Shown here: one piece after another, positions 33,941 to 42,250 of the stretch
How positions within the stretch are numbered: position 1 is the first letter of the stretch
How the letters are laid out: the number at the start of each line of letters is the position of its first letter
Source: JBFHRE01 sp041746105
GTDB taxonomy: Bacteria; Actinomycetota; Acidimicrobiia; Spongiisociales; ZC4RG35
NCBI GenBank assembly: GCA_041746105.1
Contig: JBGTHP010000022.1
Span: forward strand, 21,766 to 85,765
Reading direction: 5' to 3'
Length of the DNA stretch: 64,000 bases
Made by a program: the position numbers and the translations under genes
The notes under the pieces: generated by a model
Database searches by the model: none
Told to the model about the DNA's origin: nothing
Seen by the model: the letters and a program-made list of their open reading frames with translations, nothing else

Positions 33941-34980
33941 CCGTCGTCGAAACCGTGGCCTGGCTGGTCGACATCCCGTCCGAAACCGGAACCGAGGGAC
34001 GTATCTGTACCCAGATTGCCACACGATTACTCCCGCGTTTTGGCGAAAACGTGGTCAGAGTGAACAACTCGCTGGTGGTTGGGCAACGGACGGGGCGCCC
34101 TCTGGTCCTGCTGGTCGGCCATATCGACACAGTCCCGGCACAACAACAGGGGCCTGCGACCATCGTCGACGGCAGGCTTTATGGACTCGGCTCCACCGAT
34201 ATGAAGGCTGGAGTAGGCGTGATGATCCACCTCCAGGAGGAACTCGACAGTACCGAGTTCGATGTCGTCGGCATCTATTACGAGGGGGAGGAAGGCCCGG
34301 CTTCCGGAAACGGCCTCGAACCGGTTCTACAGAGAGTGCCATGGCTTCAAGAAGCAGAGTTTGCCGTCGTGCTGGAACCCTGTGACCGCGAAATACAGAT
34401 CGGCTGCAACGGTGTCATCAACGCCAACGTCACATTCCTCGGAAAGGCTTCACATTCGGCCCGCCCCTGGCTCGGCGAAAACGCCATCACCAAGGCAGGC
34501 GCCTGGTTACACGCCATGGATCGACTGCCTCCGGAGAGCCACACGGTTGGCGGTCTCGAATACAAGGAGGTCATGTCCATCACCAAGGCCGCAGGTGGGG
34601 TTGCCTCGAACGTCATACCGTCGTCCTTCACGCTCAACCTCAACTATCGCTTCACGCCAGACATGTCGGAGGAAGAAGCCAGGTCTCGGCTGGCCGTCGC
34701 CTGCGCTGCCGCAGATCAGGTCGAGGTTGTCGATTACGCACCGGCCGGATCCGTCGATTCCGATCACCCGTTGGTGGGCCGATTGGCGGAGGCCAGCGGT
34801 TCGGCTCTCACCCCCAAGCAGGGTTGGACCGACGTTGCCAGGCTTGGCGTCTACGGCATTCACGCGGTCAACTTCGGACCCGGCGACACCGGCCTGGCGC
34901 ATCAGGTAGAAGAATCGGTCGCCCTCGTAGACATCGATCTCGTGCACACGACGTTGATGAAAGTTCTTGGCGGCGTCTAG
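33937..34980 (+). CDS. dapE: Succinyl-diaminopimelate desuccinylase
   Basis: A 347-residue M20 metallopeptidase-fold enzyme yielding LL-diaminopimelate and succinate. Zinc ligands appear in LLVGHIDTVPA (His), LGSTDMKAGVGV (Asp), the catalytic/ligand Glu pair in YYEGEEGPASG and VLEPCD, and the C-terminal His in GLAHQVEE. Dimerisation-domain residues follow in GKASHSARPW. It completes dapC-dapD-dapE, supplying DAP and lysine. TTA codons occur (for example 34027). The TAG stop is shared as CTAG with the convergent gene. Confidence 0.92.
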   Translation: MTVVETVAWLVDIPSETGTEGRICTQIATRLLPRFGENVVRVNNSLVVGQRTGRPLVLLVGHIDTVPAQQQGPATIVDGRLYGLGSTDMKAGVGVMIHLQEELDSTEFDVVGIYYEGEEGPASGNGLEPVLQRVPWLQEAEFAVVLEPCDREIQIGCNGVINANVTFLGKASHSARPWLGENAITKAGAWLHAMDRLPPESHTVGGLEYKEVMSITKAAGGVASNVIPSSFTLNLNYRFTPDMSEEEARSRLAVACAAADQVEVVDYAPAGSVDSDHPLVGRLAEASGSALTPKQGWTDVARLGVYGIHAVNFGPGDTGLAHQVEESVALVDIDLVHTTLMKVLGGV

Positions 34981-36272
34981 TTATCGAACGAGATCGTCGC
35001 TTCGTGGTGGCTGTTCCCATCGGTGTTCCAGTGTGCCCATATGATCGCCCCGTCCGCGGTGGGGCGGATGAAGAGCGTGGACGGTGTCGGTGAGACGAGC
35101 AAGACGTCGTGGACTCCGTCCGAGATCCGAAACTTATGACCGAGCCGCGCCACCGGTTCGCTCAATTCCGACCACTCTGAGCCATCCGCCCTGATTCTGG
35201 CTGCGGCCAGTTGCAGGGTGATTTCGGGTCCGATGAGGCCCGGGGCAATCCCGTGAGCGTCCATCGAAATGGCGATGCTGCGGTCCTTGACGGTCAGCCG
35301 GGCCGAGAGATCGTCGCTTTCCAGCGTCAGTACCAATCGATCTTTTGACTCCTCGAGACCTTCTACGGTTAGAGCGATCGGCGTCGGCATTTCTTGTTCG
35401 AGGTCTTTCACGTGCCTGGCGATCAACCAGCCGGGATCCCCGCCGATGGACGAGACCGGCCAAAGTCCCACCTTGTCGGCCACGGTCGGTAGTGATGCAG
35501 TTTCCGGGTCGCACATGATCAGGACACTCGCAGTTTCCAACTCGATCTCTTCGCGGCCATCGCCATCCCAGTCCGTCCGTCTGAGCCGCCCCCAGGAGCC
35601 GCTGCGCTTCCGGTCGCGGTCCATGGCGGTCCGGAGCGCCAACAGAGACCGACGCGTCCGCAGTCTCTCATCGGCCGTCGAACTGGCCGAGTAGGCGGCA
35701 CCGGCAACCGCGGCCGGCAGCGCCTGCAAGGTTGCAACTCCGGGCCGGTCCGAAATTCTTGCCATCGCCCTGTGGAAAGTCCGCCGCAACAGGACGAGAT
35801 CGGTGTCGAGGCGTTCGTTGTCGTCGGGAGGAGTGATGGCGGCCGGCCCCATTGGACTGATTTCCTCGACTTGCTGGAAATCGGAGATCCCCACCTTCTT
35901 GCATACGAAGCCGGTCCTCGTCGAGTGGAATCGGCGAAGGGTCCCCGAGGTTGTGATGCGAGGGGAAACGATCGACGGGATCTGGAGGGCCTCACAGATC
36001 TCGATCAGTCTTGGATCCCACCATTCATCGACCCAGAGTCCACCGCTCGTGACGTTCGAGCGCGACAACAATTCGGCTTCGGTGGTGAGCAAGAGGCTGA
36101 TGATCCGATCGGGAAGGAGCGAGAATGGGGCACCAAATCCGGTCCTGAGCAGAGTGACATGGTTCGGAATCTTCGCCAGGTCAACCCGGTGAAGTTCGGT
36201 TTTCACCGTGATCGGGCGATCGAATTCGACGCCATCGACGTCGGGATCGATTTCAACGTAAGGAAGGATCAC
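34977..36272 (-). CDS. Divergent GH57-like protein with DUF1926-like C-terminal region
   Basis: A 431-residue protein not clearly assignable to a characterised enzyme. Two stretches suggest descent from family-57 glycoside hydrolases. SGGLWVDEWWDPRLIEICEA resembles the G-x-W-x-x-E-x-x-W-x-P loop of GH57 barrels. RRTDWDGDGREEIELETASV, followed by a beta-rich C-terminal 150 residues, resembles the DUF1926 domain of GH57 glucanotransferases. The N-terminal His-Gln-Pro region of GH57 is missing and the protein is short. No signal peptide. GTG start at 36272. Convergent with dapE, downstream of a small membrane-protein gene. Confidence 0.4.
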   Translation of the reverse strand: MILPYVEIDPDVDGVEFDRPITVKTELHRVDLAKIPNHVTLLRTGFGAPFSLLPDRIISLLLTTEAELLSRSNVTSGGLWVDEWWDPRLIEICEALQIPSIVSPRITTSGTLRRFHSTRTGFVCKKVGISDFQQVEEISPMGPAAITPPDDNERLDTDLVLLRRTFHRAMARISDRPGVATLQALPAAVAGAAYSASSTADERLRTRRSLLALRTAMDRDRKRSGSWGRLRRTDWDGDGREEIELETASVLIMCDPETASLPTVADKVGLWPVSSIGGDPGWLIARHVKDLEQEMPTPIALTVEGLEESKDRLVLTLESDDLSARLTVKDRSIAISMDAHGIAPGLIGPEITLQLAAARIRADGSEWSELSEPVARLGHKFRISDGVHDVLLVSPTPSTLFIRPTADGAIIWAHWNTDGNSHHEATISFDN

Positions 36273-36282
36273 CCCGGCAACG

Positions 36283-36564
36283 CTAATCCCGCCTCCGGAG
36301 CGAGGCTACGACCAGGATCACGGGGATCGCCACCATTGCCGCCCTCGGGCGTGCCAGCAATACGAGCAGAGAGAGGCCGGCCACCCACCATCCCCGTCGG
36401 GGAACGGCGATCAGGTTCGGCCACGCCAGCCACACGGCGCCGAGGATCACGGCGACGCGGAGCGCCACCCCCGCATTTATCGGCTGATCCCACCACCAAG
36501 AAGCTCCGGCGACGGCGAGCGCACCGAACGCGAACACGCCCATCGCGACGCGGGTGGAATCCAT
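36283..36564 (-). CDS. Small membrane protein of unknown function
   Basis: A 93-residue hydrophobic protein with three to four likely transmembrane helices (about residues 6-24, 29-48, 55-72 and 74-89) ending in RRRD. No recognisable family. It is 10 bases upstream of the GH57-like gene, with which it probably forms an operon. Confidence 0.55.
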   Translation of the reverse strand: MDSTRVAMGVFAFGALAVAGASWWWDQPINAGVALRVAVILGAVWLAWPNLIAVPRRGWWVAGLSLLVLLARPRAAMVAIPVILVVASLRRRD

Positions 36565-36609
36565 CTCTGCTTTTTATCAGGCCGGAGGTGACTATTCCCC
36601 CATTTCACA

Positions 36610-36638
36610 CGCTAAAAACGCACCAGGCGTTTTTAGCG
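36610..36638. repeat. Perfect 12-bp inverted repeat in the gatC divergent region
   Basis: CGCTAAAAACGC and its exact reverse complement GCGTTTTTAGCG are separated by five bases (ACCAG). The element lies between divergently oriented genes (36564 minus, 36701 plus), so it terminates neither in the usual way and has no T tract after the stem. It reads as an operator-type palindrome or attenuator upstream of gatC. Confidence 0.7.
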
Positions 36639-36684
36639 CGCTCTGCGGAGGCTGATAGCCCGCTGGCCTCACAAAAACGAGTCC

Positions 36685-36690
36685 TAGACT
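36685..36690 (+). promoter_or_regulatory. Putative -10 hexamer TAGACT for gatCAB
   Basis: TAGACT ends 10 bases before the gatC ATG, 46 bases downstream of the perfect inverted repeat. The leader would be only a few bases long. Confidence 0.45.
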
Positions 36691-36700
36691 CAACCCGCTC

Positions 36701-36994
36701 ATGCCCATCGACATCGACATTGTCCACGTGGCGCGCCTGGCGCGCCTCGATATCGACCCTGAAGAGGCCGAGACCTACCGGAGTCAGCTCTCGGTGATTC
36801 TCGAGCACGCCGCCAAGGTGCAGGCGCTCGACACCGGTGGGCTAGCCGTGATCGGTCATCCTCTCGGCTTCACGAATGCGTTCCGCGACGACGTCGTTTC
36901 AGAGTCGGTCGATCGTGAGGAAGTGCTCGGCATGGCACCTGCCGCCCGCGATGGCTATTTCGTGGTTCCGCCTGCGCTGGACAACGAGAGCTGA
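36701..36994 (+). CDS. gatC: Asp/Glu-tRNA amidotransferase subunit C
   Basis: A 97-residue stabilising subunit of the GatCAB amidotransferase. It has the family's N-terminal helix IDIVHVARLARLDIDPEE, the ILEHAAKVQALDT segment and the C-terminal FRDDVV...APAARDGYFVVPP motif. One base separates it from gatA. Confidence 0.93.
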   Translation: MPIDIDIVHVARLARLDIDPEEAETYRSQLSVILEHAAKVQALDTGGLAVIGHPLGFTNAFRDDVVSESVDREEVLGMAPAARDGYFVVPPALDNES

Positions 36995-36995
36995 A

Positions 36996-38465
36996 ATGGG
37001 TCTGGCCGATCTGACGATTGCCGAGGCCGGCCGCATGCTGATCGGTGGCGAGGCGAGTGCGGTGGACCTCCTCGATGCGGTACTCGAGCGGGCATCGATG
37101 ACCGAGGCCGATCTCCATGCCTTTCTCACGCTCGACCGCGAGGGGGCGCGAGTGTCGGCACTCGATTCTGACGAGCGCCGGGGACGCGGCGAGGCGATTG
37201 GTCCGCTCGACGGTATTCCGGTGGCTCTCAAGGACAACATGTGTACCCGCGGGATCGAGACGACGGCGAGTTCACAGATCCTTGCCGGATATCGACCGCC
37301 CTACGACGCCACCGCCGTGTCCAGCCTCCGGCAGGCCGGCGCAGTCATCGTTGGAAAGACCAACCTCGACGAGTTTGCGATGGGTTCGTCAACGGAGAAC
37401 TCGGCGTACGGCCCAAGTCGTAATCCTTGGGACACCGACAGGGTGCCTGGTGGGTCGTCAGGAGGATCGGCAGCGGCGGTGGCCGTCGGCTCGGCCTACG
37501 GGGCGTTCGGCTCGGATACCGGCGGGTCGATTCGTCAGCCGGCAGCTTTGTCTGGGGTCGTGGGGCTCAAACCGACGTACGGGACGGTGAGCCGGTATGG
37601 GCTGATCGCGTTTGCGTCGTCACTCGATCAGATTGGGCCGTTTGCGAGATCTGTTGCAGATGCCGCCACTCTTCTCAAAGCGGTTTGGGGGCATGACCCA
37701 CTCGACGCCACCTCGTATCGCGGCGAGTATCCCGATCCGGCCACACAACTGGATACCGGGGTGAAGGACCTCAGGATTGGAGTTGTCAAAGAATTCTCGG
37801 GCGAGGGGTTCGATCCGGCAGTTGAGGCGGCGTGCGGTGCCATGGTCGATCTTCTCGCCGATGCCGGGGCCGTGGTTTCAGAGGTCTCCATCCCATCGGT
37901 CGAGGCGACGCTTTCCGCGTACTACCTAATCGCTCCCGCCGAGGCATCGGCCAATCTCGCACGTTTCGACGGTATCCGGTACGGACTCAGGGTCGATGGA
38001 GCAACCACCGAAGAAATGATGGCGCGCACCAGGGCCAGCGGTTTCGGACCAGAGGTGATCAGGCGGATACTGCTCGGGACCTACGCACTGTCGGCCGGCT
38101 ACTACGACGCCTTCTATGGAAAAGCCCTCGGCGTGAGATCGCTGTTGATGCAGGAGTTGGCTGCCGCATACGAACAGGTCGATGTGCTCGTTTCTCCCAC
38201 CAGCCCGACGACGGCATTCGAGGTGGGTTCCAAAGCCCAAGATCCGCTGGCGATGTATCTGTGTGACATCTGCACCATCCCCTCCAATCTGGCAGGTCAC
38301 CCGGCAATCTCTGTTCCGATCGGAATGGATGAGGCGGGTCTGCCAATCGGTTTTCAGATCCTGGCACCGGCCCTGGGCGAGGCGACGATGTTTCGAACGG
38401 CGGCCGAGGTCGAGCGGCTCGCTTCCTTTGATGCGAGGCCGGCGATGGTCGAGGCCCTCGCATGA
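36996..38465 (+). CDS. gatA: Asp/Glu-tRNA amidotransferase subunit A
   Basis: A 489-residue amidase-signature subunit that releases ammonia from glutamine. The Ser-cisSer-Lys triad is visible: Lys in PVALKDNM, Ser in GGSSGGSAAAVAV and the nucleophilic Ser in SDTGGSIRQPAAL. The ATG at 36996 follows the gatC stop; longer in-frame starts overlap gatC. The stop overlaps the gatB ATG. Confidence 0.96.
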   Translation: MGLADLTIAEAGRMLIGGEASAVDLLDAVLERASMTEADLHAFLTLDREGARVSALDSDERRGRGEAIGPLDGIPVALKDNMCTRGIETTASSQILAGYRPPYDATAVSSLRQAGAVIVGKTNLDEFAMGSSTENSAYGPSRNPWDTDRVPGGSSGGSAAAVAVGSAYGAFGSDTGGSIRQPAALSGVVGLKPTYGTVSRYGLIAFASSLDQIGPFARSVADAATLLKAVWGHDPLDATSYRGEYPDPATQLDTGVKDLRIGVVKEFSGEGFDPAVEAACGAMVDLLADAGAVVSEVSIPSVEATLSAYYLIAPAEASANLARFDGIRYGLRVDGATTEEMMARTRASGFGPEVIRRILLGTYALSAGYYDAFYGKALGVRSLLMQELAAAYEQVDVLVSPTSPTTAFEVGSKAQDPLAMYLCDICTIPSNLAGHPAISVPIGMDEAGLPIGFQILAPALGEATMFRTAAEVERLASFDARPAMVEALA

Positions 38466-39919
38466 ACCGCGTTGGCCAGTGGGAAGCCGTAATCGGCATC
38501 GAAGTTCACATCGAGTTGCTCACCGAGTCAAAGATGTTTTGCGGATGTCGAGCCCTGTTTGGTGGCCCACCCAACACGAACGTATGTCCAACTTGTCTTG
38601 GTCTCCCAGGAGCGTTGCCCGTCCCGAATCGCACTGCCATCGAATGGATCACAAAGATCGGGCTTGCGCTCAACTGTCAGGTGAGCCCGACCTCTGTTTT
38701 CCACCGCAAGAACTATTTCTACGCCGACCTTCCGAAGAACTATCAGATAAGTCAGTTCGACATACCGGTATGCCATGACGGTTGGCTCGAGGTCCCGGTC
38801 GACGGCGAGCTGTTCAGGGTGGGCATTGAACGGGCTCATCAGGAAGAGGACACCGGAAAGTCGATCCACGTCGGTGGTGGGGGCAGAATCCACTCAGCCA
38901 CCGAGACCCTCCTGGATTTCAACCGCTCGGGCGTCCCTTTGGTCGAGGTGGTCTCCAAGCCGGACATCAGAACTGCAGCTCAGGCAAAAGCATATGCCCA
39001 GGAGCTGCGTGCCGTCATCGTCGAGTTGGGGGTCTCCGACGCCAAACTCGAAGAGGGATCGATGCGTTTCGACGCCAACATCTCGGTGCGTCGCGGACCG
39101 GATGCCGAATTCGGCACCAAAGTGGAGATCAAGAACATGAACTCGTTTCGTTCGCTCGAGCGAGCCGTCGAGTTCGAGATCGCCCGTCAGGTCGACATGA
39201 TCGAGTCCGGCGAGTCCGTCGTGCAGGAAACACGGCACTGGGACGAGGAGGCCGGTGTAACCCACGGTATGCGGACCAAGGAGGGAAGCTCCGACTACCG
39301 CTATTTCACGGAGCCCGATCTGGTGCCGATGGTGATCGATGAACAATGGAAGTCAGCGATTGCGTCGACGCTTCCCGAACTCCCTGCCCAAAGGAGGGCA
39401 AAGTACGCGGCCGCCGGCCTGGAACCCCACGCAGCCGAGGTGTTGAGCGGGGCCGATCCCCCTCTCAGAGCACTCTTTGACGAAGCGGTCACGGCAGGGT
39501 CCGAACCCAAAACCGCCGCATCGTGGATCACCGGTGAGCTGACTGCGTGGCTGCGACGGGAGGGGGCCGAAATCGAGACCGTGTCGATCACCGGATCAGA
39601 CGTGGCAGGACTCACCGCCATGATCGCCGCAGGGCAGGTGTCCTCTTCTGCGGCCAAAGACGTTCTCGACGGCGTTTTGATGGGCGAGGGGACACCGCAA
39701 CAAGTGGCGGAGGCTCGTGACCTGATCCAGCTTTCTGACGTAGGTCTCATCGATGCAGCCGTCGCAACAGTGCTCGCCGCCAACCCTGATGCAGTAGAGC
39801 GCTTTCGCGGCGGCGAGGCGAAGGTGGTCGGGTTCTTGGTCGGTCAGGTCATGCGCCAGACCGGGGGGAAGGCCGATCCCCAGCTGGTCAACCGGCTCCT
39901 GATCGAGAAACTCGCCTGA
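38462..39919 (+). CDS. gatB: Asp/Glu-tRNA amidotransferase subunit B
   Basis: A 485-residue tRNA-binding kinase subunit that activates the misacylated Glu/Asp and transfers ammonia. It begins with WEAVIGIEVHIELLTESKMF; zinc-site cysteines lie around FCGCRALF and CPTCLGLPG. RIHSATETLLDFNRSGVPLVEV, EGSMRFDANISVRR and the C-terminal GatB/YqeY tail domain follow. Presence of GatCAB indicates indirect synthesis of Gln-tRNA and/or Asn-tRNA. Confidence 0.96.
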   Translation: MNRVGQWEAVIGIEVHIELLTESKMFCGCRALFGGPPNTNVCPTCLGLPGALPVPNRTAIEWITKIGLALNCQVSPTSVFHRKNYFYADLPKNYQISQFDIPVCHDGWLEVPVDGELFRVGIERAHQEEDTGKSIHVGGGGRIHSATETLLDFNRSGVPLVEVVSKPDIRTAAQAKAYAQELRAVIVELGVSDAKLEEGSMRFDANISVRRGPDAEFGTKVEIKNMNSFRSLERAVEFEIARQVDMIESGESVVQETRHWDEEAGVTHGMRTKEGSSDYRYFTEPDLVPMVIDEQWKSAIASTLPELPAQRRAKYAAAGLEPHAAEVLSGADPPLRALFDEAVTAGSEPKTAASWITGELTAWLRREGAEIETVSITGSDVAGLTAMIAAGQVSSSAAKDVLDGVLMGEGTPQQVAEARDLIQLSDVGLIDAAVATVLAANPDAVERFRGGEAKVVGFLVGQVMRQTGGKADPQLVNRLLIEKLA

Positions 39920-39948
39920 GACTCTTCGGATTCGACGTCGATGCCGTC

Positions 39949-40566
39949 GTGTTCGACTGCGATGGAGTCCTGGTCGACTCCGAACCCGCTTCTGATCGGG
40001 CGTGGGTCAAGACTCTGGGTCTCCACGGCATTTCTGTTGGTACGGGGGAGCTCGATGGGTTTGTCGGCAGGACCGATGCCGAGCTGGCAGATCACTTTGC
40101 ACCAATCGCCGGAGTGGGAGCCGAGGTCCTCGCCGCGGATGCCCGGTCAGCCTTTGTAACGGACGTACACGGCACAGGACTTCTGGCATTCGAAGACGCT
40201 CTGGTGCTTCGAGCCGGACTCCATTGTCCTGTGGCCGTGGGATCGAATAGCGCCAGATGGCGGCTGGATGCGGTGCTGAGAGCGGCCGGTATGGCCGACC
40301 TGATTCCATGCTCCGTCGCCTCTGATGAGGTATCTGAGCCGAAACCTGCGCCTTTTGTATACCAAGAGGCATGCCGGCTGCTCGGCGTTGACCCGGCCAG
40401 AACCCTGGTGGTCGAAGATAGCCCCACCGGGATCCAGGCCGCCAGGTCGACCGGATGCCCGGTTGTTGCGATAGACCGGGGGTTTTTCCCGAAGGAGTCA
40501 TTGTCGGCTGCCGACGAGATCGTGGAGACCCTCGACCCGGCGCGGTGGGCTCGTTCCGGCCTGTAG
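39949..40566 (+). CDS. HAD-superfamily phosphatase / beta-phosphoglucomutase-like
   Basis: A HAD hydrolase with cap insertion. Motif I is FDCDGVLVDSEP, motif II PVAVGSNSA, the motif III lysine KPAPFVYQ, and motif IV VVEDSPTGIQAA. It dephosphorylates or isomerises a small phosphorylated metabolite. The first conventional start is GTG at 39949, but that removes the beta-strand preceding motif I. A CTG at 39916 overlapping the gatB TGA (CTGA) restores DVDAVVFDCDG and is probably the true start, adding 11 residues. Confidence 0.85.
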   Translation: MFDCDGVLVDSEPASDRAWVKTLGLHGISVGTGELDGFVGRTDAELADHFAPIAGVGAEVLAADARSAFVTDVHGTGLLAFEDALVLRAGLHCPVAVGSNSARWRLDAVLRAAGMADLIPCSVASDEVSEPKPAPFVYQEACRLLGVDPARTLVVEDSPTGIQAARSTGCPVVAIDRGFFPKESLSAADEIVETLDPARWARSGL

Positions 40567-40569
40567 CCT
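40564..40569 (+). promoter_or_regulatory. Putative -10 hexamer TAGCCT for the tungstate transporter operon
   Basis: TAGCCT overlaps the HAD stop codon. With a start about 7 bases on, the leader would be roughly 14 bases and contains GGTGG just before the ATG at 40590. Confidence 0.4.
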
Positions 40570-40589
40570 CTTGCGACCATGGTGGCTGG

Positions 40590-41276
40590 ATGACGTTTCT
40601 CGGCGAGGTCATGGCTGAGGCGTGGCGAGCCCTGATCGATTTCGGTCCGGAGCTCCGGTCCGTGGTCGTACTCACGCTCATCGTGTCTGGTCTGTCGACG
40701 GTGATGGGGTGCACGATCGGGATCCCCCTCGGGGCAGGTGTGGCTCTCGGTCGTTTCCGGGGAAAGGCGTTGGCTCGGGTTCTGATCGGCGTGGGTATGG
40801 GTTTGCCTCCTGTCCTGGTTGGGCTCGTGCTCCTCACACTTTTTTGGCGGACCGGCCCGTTCGGGGCGCTCGGGTTGACTTTTACTCCGACCGCCATGGT
40901 CATAGCGCAGATGGCCTTGGCGATACCCGTTGCAGCAGGTTTCACCATGGGCGCAATCCAGGATCTGCCAGTCGCCGCGCTGGAGCAGATGGCAGTGATG
41001 AAACTAGGAGCCGTGAGGACCGCGATGTTGGCCCTCGGGGAGATACGCGCCGGATTGGTGGCGGCGGTGGTCGCAGCATTCGGGCGAGTGATCGCCGAGG
41101 TCGGCGCGGTGCTCGTGGTCGGCGGCAACATTCTCGGTGAGACGAGAGTCCTCACGACGTTGATCGTCCAAGAATCTCGACAGGGGAGATTCGGTTTCGC
41201 CTTTGCCGCGGGTGCGGTGCTCCTTTTGATTTCCATGGTTGCAAACATTGCTCTCGACCGGTTCAAGCCCTCATGA
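40590..41276 (+). CDS. tupB: ABC transporter permease, tungstate type
   Basis: A 228-residue inner-membrane permease with about five to six helices (for example VVLTLIVSGLSTVMGCTIGIPLG and VLIGVGMGLPPVLVGLVLL). The cytoplasmic EAA-type loop reads AALEQMAVMKLGAVRTAML, followed by FGRVIAEVGAVLVVGGNI. The three-gene set with an ATPase and a TupA-like lipoprotein supports oxyanion (tungstate, possibly molybdate) import. The next gene overlaps by four bases (ATGA). Confidence 0.85.
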   Translation: MTFLGEVMAEAWRALIDFGPELRSVVVLTLIVSGLSTVMGCTIGIPLGAGVALGRFRGKALARVLIGVGMGLPPVLVGLVLLTLFWRTGPFGALGLTFTPTAMVIAQMALAIPVAAGFTMGAIQDLPVAALEQMAVMKLGAVRTAMLALGEIRAGLVAAVVAAFGRVIAEVGAVLVVGGNILGETRVLTTLIVQESRQGRFGFAFAAGAVLLLISMVANIALDRFKPS

Positions 41277-42250
41277 CCGCCTGGCGGTTTCCCGACGATG
41301 GAGCGATCGTCTCGGTCGAGAATCTCGAGGTCAACGGGCGCCTTGGGCTGATCGGTCCGAACGGGGCAGGCAAGACCTCCTTGCTTCGCTTGATGGCCGG
41401 CATCTCGGCGCCGACGCCTCTCGGCACGGTGTCCTATCTGCCCCAGCATCCGTACATCTTCCGTGGCTCTGTCGGAAAGAATCTGTCCCTTGGCCTCGGC
41501 GCAGAGGAGACCAACCACGCTGTCCAGTTGGTGCTGGCATTCGGTCTGGAAAAGGAGATGCTGGCCGAACCGGCCACTCAGCTCTCTGGCGGAGAACGCC
41601 AGAGGGTGTTTTTGGCCAGGGCTTTGGCGCGCCGCAGCGACGTACTCTTGCTCGACGAGCCGCTAACCGCGATTGCCGCGTCCGACCGGCCCCAGATGTT
41701 GTCTGTCGTCGCAGAATCTCTCGGGGGGCGTGACGTCGTCGTTGTGGCTCATGACCGCGATGAACTGATCATGCTGACCGACCGGCTCGTGGTTCTGCTG
41801 GATGGGCAAGTCAGGCAGCAGGGACCGATCGGCGAGGTGTTGGCGTCTCCGATCGATCTCGATGTGGCGAAATTGCTCGGCGTGTCCAACGTCAGCTCTG
41901 GATTGGTTGTCGCAGACGACCACGGTTTGCTCAAAGTCGAGGTCGGCGGTGCCACTATCTTCGGAATGGGTGATGTCGGGGTGGGCGAGCCTTGTCGCGT
42001 GGTGTTTGCCGCGGAGGCGGTAACGGTCTTTGCCGGGAGTGCAGAGGACGGCGGCTCCGCCCGGAATCGTTGGCCCGCGAGGATTGTGTCGATTGCAGCG
42101 CGTGGTCGACTGGTCGAGATCGTCGCCGATGCCGGGTTCCCGGTCACGGCTTTACTCACTCCAGGTTCGGCCGAAGCGATGGACCTCGAATCCGGAGCAG
42201 CGATTCAACTCGGGATCAAGGCGGTCGCGATCACGGTTGTCCCAGGATGA
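41273..42250 (+). CDS. tupC: ABC transporter ATP-binding protein with C-terminal oxyanion-binding-like domain
   Basis: A 325-residue ATPase. Walker A is GPNGAGKTS, the signature LSGGERQRVFLARAL, Walker B VLLLDEP and the switch His in VVAHDRDEL. A Q-loop glutamine is in YLPQHPYIF. Residues about 230-325 form a TOBE/MOP-like domain (RIVSIAARGRLVEIVADAG, AAIQLGIKAVAITVV), as in molybdate/tungstate importers, where it senses bound oxyanion. Coupled to both neighbours by 4-base overlaps. Confidence 0.88.
   Translation: MTAWRFPDDGAIVSVENLEVNGRLGLIGPNGAGKTSLLRLMAGISAPTPLGTVSYLPQHPYIFRGSVGKNLSLGLGAEETNHAVQLVLAFGLEKEMLAEPATQLSGGERQRVFLARALARRSDVLLLDEPLTAIAASDRPQMLSVVAESLGGRDVVVVAHDRDELIMLTDRLVVLLDGQVRQQGPIGEVLASPIDLDVAKLLGVSNVSSGLVVADDHGLLKVEVGGATIFGMGDVGVGEPCRVVFAAEAVTVFAGSAEDGGSARNRWPARIVSIAARGRLVEIVADAGFPVTALLTPGSAEAMDLESGAAIQLGIKAVAITVVPG

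Noticed and set aside
40007..41518. A 503-codon minus-strand open frame opposite the HAD and ABC transporter genes
   Set aside because: Pro/Thr/Arg-rich antisense frame covering two genes with strong motifs.
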